From Bifidobacterium aesculapii (GTDB lineage: Bacteria; Actinomycetota; Actinomycetes; Actinomycetales; Bifidobacteriaceae): a stretch of DNA of 64,000 bases. The notes beneath the pieces were generated by a model. The model did not search any database. It was not told where the DNA came from and saw only the letters and a list, made by a program, of their open reading frames with translations. The position numbers and the translations under genes are program-made. Below are positions 47,013 to 55,582 of this stretch, in pieces. Position 1 is the stretch's first letter; the number at the start of each line of letters is the position of its first letter. Location: contig NZ_BCFK01000031.1 of the NCBI RefSeq assembly GCF_001417815.1, positions 1 to 64,000 on the forward strand. Direction: 5' to 3'.

Positions 47013-47266
47013 CGACGCCGCTCGGCACCGTGGGGAGGTGATCCCACCGGCCGGCGCCGGGCGCACCCCTGTGTCATAGCGCCGCTCTCTCCCCGATTTT
47101 TTCCAAACAGACCTATCGCATTATGCTTGAACCGTCTGCTTCTCTACTCGCCCCTATAGGAGCTTGGTGTGAGAAGTAACAGCGGGGACTCCACGTGACC
47201 AGCTTTCAAGACTGGAACATAAATCGAGGGGTATCCCCGCTTTTTTCTGCCGTTCGGAGGCCGCTC

Positions 47267-47482
47267 ATGGACGAGTACCTGACTTTGTTGCGTCGTACGT
47301 TGAAGCGGCTTGAGCAGGCGGTGTTCGATCTGGATACGCCGCCGCGTGACTTGGCGGCGTTGTCGCGTCGGTTGCTTGAGGTGAGTCGGGAGATCGAGCG
47401 GTTGGAGGGCAAGGACGGTGTTTCGGGCCCGTCGGTTGCGGTGGAGGTCGAGGATGATGGGTTCGACGAGGAGGCTGTCTGA
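47267..47482 (+). CDS. Small terminase-like phage protein
   Basis: 71 residues, helical: MDEYLTLLRRTLKRLEQAV, then TPPRDLAALSRRLLEVSREIERLE and an acidic tail. This matches short proteins found directly upstream of large terminases in actinophages, probably the small subunit. CGGAGG six bases before ATG 47267 sets the start. It overlaps the large terminase start (47454) by 29 bp. Confidence 0.65.
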   Translation: MDEYLTLLRRTLKRLEQAVFDLDTPPRDLAALSRRLLEVSREIERLEGKDGVSGPSVAVEVEDDGFDEEAV

Positions 47483-48195
47483 CGTAGCCCGGCACGTGGT
47501 GCTGCCGCGTGGCATCGTTTCGACGGGCTGGCCGAAGGTCAAGGCGCAGGCGCGCATGTGCGGCATCGAGTATGACGACTGGCAGGACGGTCTCGGCCGG
47601 TGCATGCTGGGCAAGAAGGCTGACGGCCTGTATGCGGCGGGCATCGGCGACGTGGTCATCTCGATCTGTCGTCAGGTGGGTAAGACGTTCACGATCGGCA
47701 CGATGATCGTGATGCTGTGCATCCTGAGTGAGTACCCGTTGAAGGTGCTGTGGACGGCGCATCGGAGCCGTACGAGTGACGAGACGTTCAAGTTCATGTG
47801 CTCGCTGGTCAGGAAGCCGGCGATAGCCCGGTACGTGGATGGCGAGCCGAGACGGGCGAACGGACAGCAGGAGATCGCGTTCACGAACGGGTCTCGTATC
47901 CTGTTCGGTGCTCGTGAGAACGGTTTCGGGCGTGGTTTCGACAACGTGGACGTCGAGGTGTTCGACAAAGCGCAGATTCTGGGAACGCGCGTTGGACGAC
48001 ATGATCCCCGCCACGAACGCCGCACGGAACCCCTTGATCATCTACATGGGTACTCCGCCCAAGCCGTCGGATCCGAGTGAGGTGTTCTCGGGGCGTCGTC
48101 GTGACGCGTTGCATGGGGACAGTGACGACACGTTGTATGTGGAGTTCAGTGCCGACCGTGACGTGGATCCCGAACGCATGGAACCATACCTCTAA
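47454..48195 (+). pseudogene. Phage terminase large subunit, frameshifted and truncated
   Basis: ATPase-domain sequence: CRQVGKT (Walker A-like), LWTAHRSRTSDETF, FTNGSRILFGARENG, then the Walker B region VEVFDKAQIL. Two defects are visible. The Walker B glutamate of the usual DEAQ is lysine. An extra base in the GGG run near 47980 shifts the frame; the true continuation (ERALDDMIPATNAARNPL) lies in the next frame to a TAA at 48193-48195. The nuclease domain is absent, replaced by an A-rich junction and unrelated sequence. Packaging cannot function. Confidence 0.8.
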
Positions 48196-48279
48196 AAAAC
48201 AAAAACAAAACCCCAAACACAAACAATTCGACACCGCAAATTCACTCAGAAAGAGTCGAACAACGCGACGATCCGGGCC

Positions 48280-48732
48280 ATGCGCGAGTACCCGCCCGGC
48301 AGCCGCTTCTTCGTCGCCGGCCCATGGAAGAACGGCAGTGCACACATCTGGAACGCCGAGATCGTCCAGATGCCCAGCGGCTGGAAATCCGTACGCATGT
48401 ACGACTATCAGCCCGGCGACTACACGAAATACGGGTACAAGAACGGCAAGATACCCGACTGCTATCCCGACGACATCAAGGAAGGGCAGCTGCGGTTCCT
48501 GCGCGTGGACGACATGGAACCCACCGACAGCCTTCTCGAAGGCGGCCGGCCGAGCTTCACTGACGCGCCCGCCTACGCGAAACCATGGGTCGGCGATCCT
48601 GACACCGTGCGAAGCTGGAGCGAGTGGAAACTCCAACGAACCCACCGCGACGACACCTCGTGGCGGCGTCATCAGGACGAGTACGACAAATGGGCCGAAT
48701 CCACGCCACCAAGTCAAGGAGGACAAGCATGA
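48280..48732 (+). CDS. Hypothetical phage-type protein
   Basis: About 150 residues, rich in Trp, Tyr, Asp and Pro, with no membrane helix. The open frame extends upstream through an A-rich stretch (48196-48240) without a start, so the N-terminus may be missing and ATG 48280 is only the first available. The region follows a deletion junction after the terminase, and the protein is probably a leftover of a larger phage gene. I do not recognise a family. Confidence 0.45.
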   Translation: MREYPPGSRFFVAGPWKNGSAHIWNAEIVQMPSGWKSVRMYDYQPGDYTKYGYKNGKIPDCYPDDIKEGQLRFLRVDDMEPTDSLLEGGRPSFTDAPAYAKPWVGDPDTVRSWSEWKLQRTHRDDTSWRRHQDEYDKWAESTPPSQGGQA

Positions 48733-48998
48733 CCGATAAAGTCACCAGCTACCATCAGGCGCGGCAGATCGTCGAACTTGCCAACAACGGCATCCCCACC
48801 AGCCGCGAAGGCGGAGAGGACGCCGACTACTACCACGTGCCCGTGGATCCCGACTTCGCCATGCTCGACGACTGCGACTGGTACGTAAACAAGAAGACCG
48901 GCAAGGCCGAACGGCACTATAGCTCACCGCTGATGCCCGCCGGCCCCGGCAATATGGCCGGACGCAATATGGAAACAGTGCATGATGCAGAGGAATGA
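48729..48998 (+). CDS. Hypothetical small phage-type protein
   Basis: 89 residues, acidic, beginning MTDKVTSYHQARQIVELANN, with a YYHVPVDPDFAMLDDCDWYV core. AGGAGGAC six bases upstream makes ATG 48729 secure. Overlaps the previous gene by 4 bp. It faces the convergent NADAR gene, with only 1 bp between stops. Function not assignable. Confidence 0.5.
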   Translation: MTDKVTSYHQARQIVELANNGIPTSREGGEDADYYHVPVDPDFAMLDDCDWYVNKKTGKAERHYSSPLMPAGPGNMAGRNMETVHDAEE

Positions 48999-48999
48999 T

Positions 49000-50328
49000 T
49001 CAGGAAGCATGGGTCGGCAATGGAATTGACCGTTCGACGACACTATCCAATAGCCTGAAGGCTTCGTCAGAAGGCATTTGAAGCCGTTGAACTCGCCCGT
49101 CCTCGAACACGGCGACCGGCATGGGGCCTCCTTGGGGAATCGTCCATCCGCGATCGTCCTTCGGCTGATAGAATCCGAAGATCCAACCGTTTCTCAACCG
49201 GTGAACGTTGACGATTTCGGCGCTATTCCTGTAGAAGGCGTTCGCCATCGCGTATGCCCGCTCATAGGTGATCTCGTGGGCTCTTCGATTCCGTTCCAGT
49301 TCCCGGCCGATGTCGCGGAGCCGTTTGAGAAGGTTGAGGAGCCATCCCTTATCCAGTGACTCGCATACCGTCCCCTCGCCGAACCGCTCCCGTCGGGTCA
49401 GCCATGTCATCAATGCCTGTACCTGTTTGGCATTGAGCTTGGAATAGTCGCCCGATCGCAGTGTCTTCCACGGCTCGATGCCGGAATCCTCCAGTACCGT
49501 ATAGCAGTCTGTGCATCCGGCGGTCGCATAGACGAGATCCCACCATTGATCCACCGCGGGCCCGTAGGCGCACCAGCCCATGGGGATCACGCCTTCCTCA
49601 CGGGGCTTGGGGTAGACCCACTCGTACAGTTCCTTCGCTGGCCTATCCAATTGTGGAATCAGCCTGACGAAGGGCGCGTACTGGAAGTCGAACGGCGTGG
49701 TGTCGGCGTTCAGGATGTCGCGTACGTCCATGAGCAGGAAGCCGAGCTTGTTCCGGCCATTCCAGTTGTCGGAGTTCTTCCACCGGTCATCGATCCGCCC
49801 GTCCTTGGTCTGCTTGCCGAGCTTGACGCCCCAGATGGCGTCGAACGGCGAGCACTCGACCAGAACCTGATCGCCCGTATCCTTCAGCCGTTGCGCAAGT
49901 TCGGGGTTCTGGGAGAACTTGAACACCAGCGCCTCGAACATGTAGCCGGATGATTCCTCGTCCCAAGTCTCTTCGTCGAAGCCTTGGACGCTGCGGCCGA
50001 TCGCCTTGTATTGGTAGGGCTTTAGGCCCGGTTTCATCACGGCGTCCATCGCTTTCCGGTCGTCGAACCTCCATGCCTTGCGGAACATGAACCATTGTTC
50101 GCTGCACTCGAACTTCAGTTCGGTCACCGAACCATCGACTTCTTTCCAATCGACAATGAAAGGCGCCGCATGGAAGTTGGAGGCCCAATCCTCCCCGTTC
50201 CAGAAGCCGAAGTAGCGGCGCACCGGCCCATTCCATTCCTCACTATGGAGCTTATCGATGTCGTTCCTGCCCATAGCGGCATCACGCCATGCTTGCGCCC
50301 CATTCACAGTCCAAATCGGTTTCATCAT
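49000..50328 (-). CDS. NADAR-domain multidomain protein, possible defence cargo
   Basis: 442 residues. Residues 38-172 match the NADAR (YbiA-like) fold: RYFGFWNGEDWASNFHAAPF, CSEQWFMFRKAWRF, MFEALVFKFSQNPEL, and TGDQVLVECSPFDAIWG. Family members bind ADP-ribose-type ligands; some remove ADP-ribose from guanine in DarT1-linked toxin-antitoxin systems, others cleave riboflavin intermediates. A middle part at about 300-345 (LTRRERFGEGTV ... LLNLLKRL) resembles DUF6508. The last 70 residues (GWIFGFYQP, GPMPVAVFEDG) look like an Imm35/YrhB-type immunity domain. These two assignments are tentative. No toxin partner is adjacent. Transcribed against the phage genes, as cargo usually is. Confidence 0.7.
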   Translation of the reverse strand: MMKPIWTVNGAQAWRDAAMGRNDIDKLHSEEWNGPVRRYFGFWNGEDWASNFHAAPFIVDWKEVDGSVTELKFECSEQWFMFRKAWRFDDRKAMDAVMKPGLKPYQYKAIGRSVQGFDEETWDEESSGYMFEALVFKFSQNPELAQRLKDTGDQVLVECSPFDAIWGVKLGKQTKDGRIDDRWKNSDNWNGRNKLGFLLMDVRDILNADTTPFDFQYAPFVRLIPQLDRPAKELYEWVYPKPREEGVIPMGWCAYGPAVDQWWDLVYATAGCTDCYTVLEDSGIEPWKTLRSGDYSKLNAKQVQALMTWLTRRERFGEGTVCESLDKGWLLNLLKRLRDIGRELERNRRAHEITYERAYAMANAFYRNSAEIVNVHRLRNGWIFGFYQPKDDRGWTIPQGGPMPVAVFEDGRVQRLQMPSDEAFRLLDSVVERSIPLPTHAS

Positions 50329-50457
50329 TCACCTGCCGATCCCATGAACCATCAATGCCCCAAGTATAAGTCCCGCTCATCGCGGAGCCTCTTACAACTT
50401 CTACATATAAGTGGCCCCACTCTCCCGTGGTGGAGGATGGGGCCGTCTATGTCGTTG

Positions 50458-50708
50458 TCAGTTTGCCCGGTCGCGCAGCAACGGCACGATATCGCGTAGG
50501 GTGACATACCCGTGTGGGTCGGGGGTGAGCGTTTCTGGCGGATCCATGTGCGGATGCTCGCGGCTGGCAGCCGGATGCCGGCCTTCGCGCATTCGCCGCT
50601 CGTCTGCTTCGGCGTGCCCTTCTTCTCCGACTTGGCGAGCCGGTCCAGGAGCCGGTCGGCGACGTAGGTGCGGTTCACCTCGGCACCACAGGAGCGGCAT
50701 GCACCCAT
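50458..50708 (-). pseudogene. Zinc-ribbon phage protein with frameshift
   Basis: From ATG 50708 the minus strand reads MGACRSCGAEVNRTYVADRL, a CxxC ribbon followed by RLAKSEKKGTPKQTSGE and RLPAASIRTWIRQ. Near 50545 the natural continuation (TPDPHGYVTLRDIVPLLRDR) moves to the next frame, ending at 50458. It looks like a small phage regulator with a helix-turn-helix-like C-terminal half. A one-base indel splits it. Confidence 0.5.
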
Positions 50709-50760
50709 GTGGGCGTGCGGCGCGCCTTGTTATTCACGCCTTTCATCAGGGGAGTGGTCG

Positions 50761-51222
50761 TTAGTCGCCAGAGATGACTGAGCGTGTTCCGACGGGATCT
50801 CGCGTAGCGACGAGAAGGGATGCACTCGCCGCAAGAGTAGTGCATTCGGTTGGCGCGTCGGGTAGAGTCCCCTCATAAAGGGTGATTCGCACTGCAGTGG
50901 TGTCTTCGTCAATGGCAGCCCGTACGCCGTGGCACTGCGGATCGCCCATGGTGAAGAACACACGGATCGAGTGGTTCGAGACCACTTCATATCGGCTCCA
51001 TGAGGATACGCGCTCGTTATGGAGGTCGGTACGCTGCCGTATATCGTTCGTGGATTGTGCTGGCGGCTTCGCCGCGGGATCGTACCCGGGATTTGTGGTA
51101 GCGGAGCCGGAAGGGGACTCACCCCCGCCGTCGGTGCAGCCCGTCATGGCAATAACGGCCAAGACAGCTGCCGCCAGCACTGCCGTGAGCCGGCGTAGGC
51201 GAATCGGATTATGATCATTCAT
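50761..51222 (-). CDS. Secreted lipoprotein
   Basis: 153 residues. Signal: Arg-rich start, hydrophobic core LTAVLAAAVLAVIA, lipobox MTGC with acylated cysteine near residue 26, followed by a Gly/Ser/Pro linker. The mature domain is about 110 residues with two further cysteines (in DPQCHG and PTECTT) that may form a disulphide. It will be anchored to the outer face of the membrane. No family was recognised. The start at 51222 has only a weak ribosome site. Confidence 0.65.
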   Translation of the reverse strand: MNDHNPIRLRRLTAVLAAAVLAVIAMTGCTDGGGESPSGSATTNPGYDPAAKPPAQSTNDIRQRTDLHNERVSSWSRYEVVSNHSIRVFFTMGDPQCHGVRAAIDEDTTAVRITLYEGTLPDAPTECTTLAASASLLVATRDPVGTRSVISGD

Positions 51223-51633
51223 GGCTGCGTGTTCACCAGTCCTTGTCGGCGGCGACGAACAGGTCGTTGACGCGACTGTCGAAGTATGGTCCTCGGATGC
51301 ATACGGTACTGTCTTTAGACCATTCAAGGTGGCACTGCGGACGTATCCGAGGCCGCTGGTGTTGCCGCACTGGTCGAGTCATGGACCGCCGGATGAGCCA
51401 CCACCGAAGTTGCAACAGGGAATGTGGTTGAACTTGTAGGTGCTGATCCAGCGGTACCGCTTGTACCCCAGCAGGGCCATATGCTCTGGCCCCCATTAAG
51501 ATCTGTCGGGTAGTCGAAGAGGCCGCCTCGGCATAATACGTGTGTGCTATGCTGATTGGCAGAGCCTGCGCCGGCTCCCGGACGATGGACAAGTACCCGG
51601 TTCGACAAGACTTGCCATGTTTAGAGGAGCGTA
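51223..51633 (-). pseudogene. Remnant of a secreted protein gene
   Basis: Protein-like sequence appears in successive minus-strand frames rather than one. A 33-residue ORF at 51381-51482 ends in HIPCCNFGGGSSGGP. After its stop, in another frame, CHLEWSKDSTVCIRGPYF runs to VNDLFVAADKDW and a stop at 51233. I interpret this as a frameshifted small cysteine-containing exported protein upstream of the lipoprotein. It could also be two tiny genes. The last 100 bp carry the leader of the SMR gene on the other strand. Confidence 0.35.
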
Positions 51634-51954
51634 ATGGCCATGTCTTGGTTCGTTCTCATTCTTTCCGGCATATGTGAATCCGTGTGTGCGATCGCGCTTG
51701 ATCGTTCCGAGGGATTCTCCAGAATCATCCCCACAATGGTATTCGCTGTCGGTCTTGCCGTCAGCATGGGCGGGCTCGCGTACGCGATGAAGCACATTCC
51801 CATCGGAACCTCGTATGCGATATGGGTCGGCATCGGGGCGACGATCACTGCGGTATACGGTATGGCCAGCGGTGAGGAGACCGTCTCTCTGATGCGCGTC
51901 CTACTCATCGGCGGATTGGTGGCCTGCGTCATTGGGCTGAAGCTTATCGATTAA
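51634..51954 (+). CDS. Small multidrug resistance (SMR) exporter subunit 1
   Basis: 106 residues and four membrane helices. The conserved proton/substrate glutamate is E15 (SGICESVCAIALDRSEGFSR). GGLAYAMKHIPIGTSYAIWVG is the helix 2-3 signature. AGAGGAG precedes ATG 51634. Paired with a second SMR gene 201 bp downstream, it probably forms a heterodimer exporting cationic drugs or guanidinium-type compounds. Confidence 0.88.
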   Translation: MAMSWFVLILSGICESVCAIALDRSEGFSRIIPTMVFAVGLAVSMGGLAYAMKHIPIGTSYAIWVGIGATITAVYGMASGEETVSLMRVLLIGGLVACVIGLKLID

Positions 51955-52155
51955 CCGGTTCTTCCGGTTTTGGTGTGTATGTGCCGTGCAGGCGGTAGCG
52001 AGGATGGCATCAGGGCGAGACCGTCACGGTGGGTTACAGAGGTGAGCCGCGGCAAGGCGTTTCCGTTTTTGCGGTATTAGGACAATGGCGTTTTGTCCAG
52101 CGCGGACTGATAGGTTGTCCTTGGTTTGCAGCGAGATTGCAAGTAGGAGATGGGC

Positions 52156-52494
52156 ATGGCATTGACGTGGCTGATGCTGTTCGGAGCTATTTTCTGCGAG
52201 GTGGCGGCTACGCTGTCGCTGCGCGCCTCGGAAGGGTTCAGCAGGCTTGTCTGGGTGGTTCCGGTAGCGCTGGGTTACGGCGTTTGCTTCTTCCTGCTCG
52301 CGAAGGTTCTGGATCGCGGCATGCCGACCGCGCTGGCCTATGGTGTGTGGTCGTGCGTCGGCATCATCGCCACCGCGATCATCGCGCATTTCGCCTTCCA
52401 GGACCCGTTGAACTGGCGTATGTGGCTGGGCATGGCAATTATGATTACCGGTATCATCGTGCTGCAATGGGGCAGCCACACGGCCGTCCAGTGA
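52156..52494 (+). CDS. Small multidrug resistance (SMR) exporter subunit 2
   Basis: 112 residues, four membrane helices, E15 conserved (GAIFCEVAATLSLRASEGFS), and YGVWSCVGIIATA in helix 3. AGGAG at 52145-52149 favours ATG 52156 over the ATG at 52150, which is too close. Sequence distance from the first SMR suggests an obligate pair of the EbrAB/YkkCD type rather than a recent duplication. The 200-bp gap shows no riboswitch I can recognise. Confidence 0.86.
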   Translation: MALTWLMLFGAIFCEVAATLSLRASEGFSRLVWVVPVALGYGVCFFLLAKVLDRGMPTALAYGVWSCVGIIATAIIAHFAFQDPLNWRMWLGMAIMITGIIVLQWGSHTAVQ

Positions 52495-52732
52495 ATCCGG
52501 TGATCATGCCGAAGACGGCAGTCAGTGCCAGCCGTATTCTTCCCATGCGTGGAAGGATGGGGGTGAGATTCAGGAAGGAGACGGCCCGATGATTGTTGAT
52601 GAACGCATAGACGACGGTACGTCGTTCGATTGGGAAAGAGTGCCAGCCGACTACGCGAAATGCCGTGCTTGTTATGAAGAGCGATGCTAAGCAGGAGATT
52701 CTCATTGACCGAGGGACCGGGGGCGCGAGAAT

Positions 52733-53200
52733 ATGGCCAGTTATGAACAGATCAAGCAGTTCGCGGATCAGCATCCCGACCAGGCCCGAATCATAGAACA
52801 TGAGACCGCGATCGTCGACTTGGAATCCGGCGCGAAGGTGTTCGACATCGCCAAGGCCGCGGCCACCTACATCGTCGAGGCCAATGAGGGCGTGTTCGCC
52901 GTAGTCGCTTCCGCCACGGGGCACCTGAGGTGGCGTCAGCTCGGCCGTGCCTTGGGATTGCATCAGATCCATCTGGCTTCACCGGAGCTGGTCAAGGAAC
53001 GCACGGGGTACGACGTCGGCATGGTCGGCCCGCTGTTCCTGAACGGCGTGCGCATGTTCTTCGACGACAGGCTTCTGGAGCATGACACGGTGTACTGCGG
53101 CACGGAGGACGCGCACCACACGCTCGCCATCGCGCCGACACTCATTACCGACAACAACGACATCGCCGGCTACTTCGACAGCGACGAATACCTGAAGTAG
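52733..53200 (+). CDS. YbaK/EbsC family aminoacyl-tRNA deacylase
   Basis: 155 residues of a single YbaK/ProX-like domain: IEHETAIVDLESGAKVF, KAAATYIVEANEGVFAVVASATGHL, and a C-terminal hydrophobic strand with GPLFLNG. Members hydrolyse mischarged tRNAs such as Cys-tRNA-Pro. This variant lacks some typical ProX residues, so its substrate is unclear. The upstream GGACCGGGGG stretch is a weak ribosome site. Confidence 0.75.
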   Translation: MASYEQIKQFADQHPDQARIIEHETAIVDLESGAKVFDIAKAAATYIVEANEGVFAVVASATGHLRWRQLGRALGLHQIHLASPELVKERTGYDVGMVGPLFLNGVRMFFDDRLLEHDTVYCGTEDAHHTLAIAPTLITDNNDIAGYFDSDEYLK

Positions 53201-53312
53201 GCAGCCGTATTGGGTAGAGAGGCTTCATCGTCGCCTAGGGGTTTGGCACCGTCGGAGCATTGCATGCGCACAGACATGGAGATACCATGGACTTTGACGA
53301 AGGGAGTCCATC

Positions 53313-53816
53313 ATGACCTCACCGAATCAGCCGGAGCCACAGGGGGTTCCGCAGCAGGTGCCTCAGGGGCAGTCCGGTGCGTACGCAGGGACCAATCCGG
53401 AATACGGTGCATATCAGACGACGGGCGGTCCGGCACAGCAGCCATACCAATATCCGCAATACCAGCAGGTCCCGCAAGGAATGGGATCTCAACAGCAGGG
53501 CGCGTACGGGTATCCGTATGCGGCGGGTGCCCCTCAGCAGCAGTATGCGCCGTATGGGTATCCTCAGCCCGGGTACACGAATCCTGCGGACAGCGGATCA
53601 TTCGGATGGGCCGTGCTCGGATTCTTCATTCCCGTCGTCGGTCTCATTCTGTGGCTCGTATGGAAGGACCAGCGTCCACTCGATGCCGCGAAGGCCGGCA
53701 AGGGCGCGCTCGTATCGGTGATCGTATGGGCCGTCTTCATGGTGCTGTATTTCATTTTCGTCATCGTCATCGTCGCCATCGCCGTATCGGCGTCCAACGC
53801 GTGGGCGTTCCTTTAG
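53313..53816 (+). CDS. Pro/Gln/Tyr-rich membrane protein
   Basis: 167 residues. The first 90 are a low-complexity Q, P, Y, G-rich segment with repeated QYQQ/GYPQP-type units. Two membrane helices follow (about 97-117 and 135-160). The layout matches DUF4190-like or Ltp-type small membrane proteins common in actinobacteria. AAGGGAG precedes ATG 53313. Function unknown. Confidence 0.7.
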   Translation: MTSPNQPEPQGVPQQVPQGQSGAYAGTNPEYGAYQTTGGPAQQPYQYPQYQQVPQGMGSQQQGAYGYPYAAGAPQQQYAPYGYPQPGYTNPADSGSFGWAVLGFFIPVVGLILWLVWKDQRPLDAAKAGKGALVSVIVWAVFMVLYFIFVIVIVAIAVSASNAWAFL

Positions 53817-54030
53817 GTTTGCGGAATCCATCTCCAGCATCTCCAGCATGTCCATAGGCGGCTCCGAGACGGAGTCGCCACCTGCTATCCGCTTGGAACA
53901 TGTGGGATGCTCCCGACCAAAATCCACCATATTCACCATTCCGATACCTTCAGTTATCGACGCAGAACGACCGGCAATCCAACATCCGGTAGACTAGTCG
54001 ATTATCGAACAAGTCATGAAGGAGAGTCAA

Positions 54031-55458
54031 TTGTCAGACGTATTCGATAAATCCGCAGAGAAAATGCGTGCCCATGGCATGAGTGAAATGGCCATCAGCC
54101 AGTTCAGGCACCTTTATGATGTATGGCGCAACGACGAGGGGTCCACGTGCATCCGCGAAGAGGATGTCGAACCGCTGACCGGAGTCCCGAGCTTCCATGA
54201 CATCTATGAGACCATCGATCATGAGAAGGCGATCGAAGCGTTCTCCAAGACCGCGTTCCTCAAGCTCAACGGCGGTCTGGGAACCTCGATGGGACTTGAC
54301 TGTGCGAAGTCGCTGCTGCCTGTGCGCCGCCACAAGGCCAAGCAGATGCGGTTCATCGACATCATCATCGGGCAGGTGCTCACCGCGCGCACGCGTCTGG
54401 GCGTCGACCTGCCCCTTACGCTGATGAATTCGTTCCGCACCTCCAAGGACACGATGAAGGTGCTCCACCACAACCGCAAGTTCCATCAGACGGATATTCC
54501 GATGGAGATCGTGCAGCACATGGAGCCGAAGATCGATGTGGCGACCGGCGAGCCGGTCTCGTTCCCCTCGAACCCCGATCTCGAATGGTGCCCGCCGGGC
54601 CATGGCGACCTGTATTCCACCATCTGGGAATCCGGTCTGCTCGACATGCTTGAGGAACACGGCTTCAAGTATCTGTTCATCTCCAATTCCGACAATCTCG
54701 GCGCACGTCCGTCACGTACGCTGGCGCAATACTTCGAGGACTCCGGCGCCCCGTTCATGGTCGAGGTCGCTCGCCGCACGGAGGCCGACCGCAAGGGCGG
54801 CCATATCGTTCGCGACCGCAAGACCGGCCGTCTCATGCTGCGTGAGATGAGCCAGGTCGCCGCCGAAGACAAGCATGACGCCCAGAACATCGACAAGCAC
54901 CCGTACTTCAACACGAACTCGATCTGGGTCCGCGTCGACGCGCTGAAGGCGATGCTCGCCGAACATGATGGCGTGCTCCCTCTGCCGGTGATCCTCAACC
55001 ACAAGACCGTGGATCCCACGGATTCCTCCACCACTCCCGTGATGCAGCTGGAGACCGCCATGGGCGCGGCGATCGGCCTGTTCGAGGGCGCGATCTGCAT
55101 CCAGGTGGACCGCATGCGGTTCCTCCCGGTGAAGACGACCGACGACCTGTTCATCATGCGTTCCGACAGGTTCCATCTGACTGACTCCTATGAGATGGAG
55201 GACGGCAACTACATCTTCCCGAACGTCACGTTGGATCCGCGCTACTACAAGAATATCCATGACTTCGACGAACGGTTCCCCTACAACGTGCCGTCCCTCG
55301 CCGCGGCGAACTCGGTGACCATCGAGGGGGATTGGACCTTCGGCCGTGATGTGATCCTGTTCTCCGATGCGAAGCTCTCGGACACGGGCGAGCCCCGCTA
55401 CGTTCCCAACGGGGAATACGTCGGACCGCAGGGCGTGGAACCGGACGATTGGATCTGA
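54031..55458 (+). CDS. UTP--glucose-1-phosphate uridylyltransferase
   Basis: 475 residues from TTG 54031. Signature LNGGLGTSMG (uridine-binding loop) is near residue 80. Further motifs are MNSFRTSKDT, SNSDNLGARPS, NTNSIWVRVD, and a C-terminal left-handed beta-helix ending. It resembles the eukaryote-like UGPase group used by bifidobacteria in galactose and lacto-N-biose metabolism. It makes UDP-glucose from UTP and glucose-1-phosphate. AAGGAG (54019-54024) is 6 bases before TTG 54031; the ATG at 54016 lies within this site, so TTG is the probable start. A short A/T-rich hairpin at 55461-55486 follows. Confidence 0.92.
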   Translation: MSDVFDKSAEKMRAHGMSEMAISQFRHLYDVWRNDEGSTCIREEDVEPLTGVPSFHDIYETIDHEKAIEAFSKTAFLKLNGGLGTSMGLDCAKSLLPVRRHKAKQMRFIDIIIGQVLTARTRLGVDLPLTLMNSFRTSKDTMKVLHHNRKFHQTDIPMEIVQHMEPKIDVATGEPVSFPSNPDLEWCPPGHGDLYSTIWESGLLDMLEEHGFKYLFISNSDNLGARPSRTLAQYFEDSGAPFMVEVARRTEADRKGGHIVRDRKTGRLMLREMSQVAAEDKHDAQNIDKHPYFNTNSIWVRVDALKAMLAEHDGVLPLPVILNHKTVDPTDSSTTPVMQLETAMGAAIGLFEGAICIQVDRMRFLPVKTTDDLFIMRSDRFHLTDSYEMEDGNYIFPNVTLDPRYYKNIHDFDERFPYNVPSLAAANSVTIEGDWTFGRDVILFSDAKLSDTGEPRYVPNGEYVGPQGVEPDDWI

Positions 55459-55460
55459 AA

Positions 55461-55486
55461 CGCAAAAAACGCTGCCGATTTTTGCG
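55461..55486 (+). terminator. Hairpin after UGPase gene
   Basis: CGCAAAAA (55461-55468) pairs with TTTTTGCG (55479-55486), three bases after the stop; the T-run is inside the stem. Confidence 0.55.
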
Positions 55487-55582
55487 AAAAGGCGACGACA
55501 GCGAGAAAAACACCGTAATATAGATGGAGGTTGCGCTACACAAGCGCAGTTGAAAACTAACCTTAACGATACGTGAGGACTA

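Noticed and set aside
51955-52155. Possible guanidine riboswitch between the two SMR genes
   Set aside because: The conserved guanidine-class motifs could not be found here, nor upstream of the first SMR gene.
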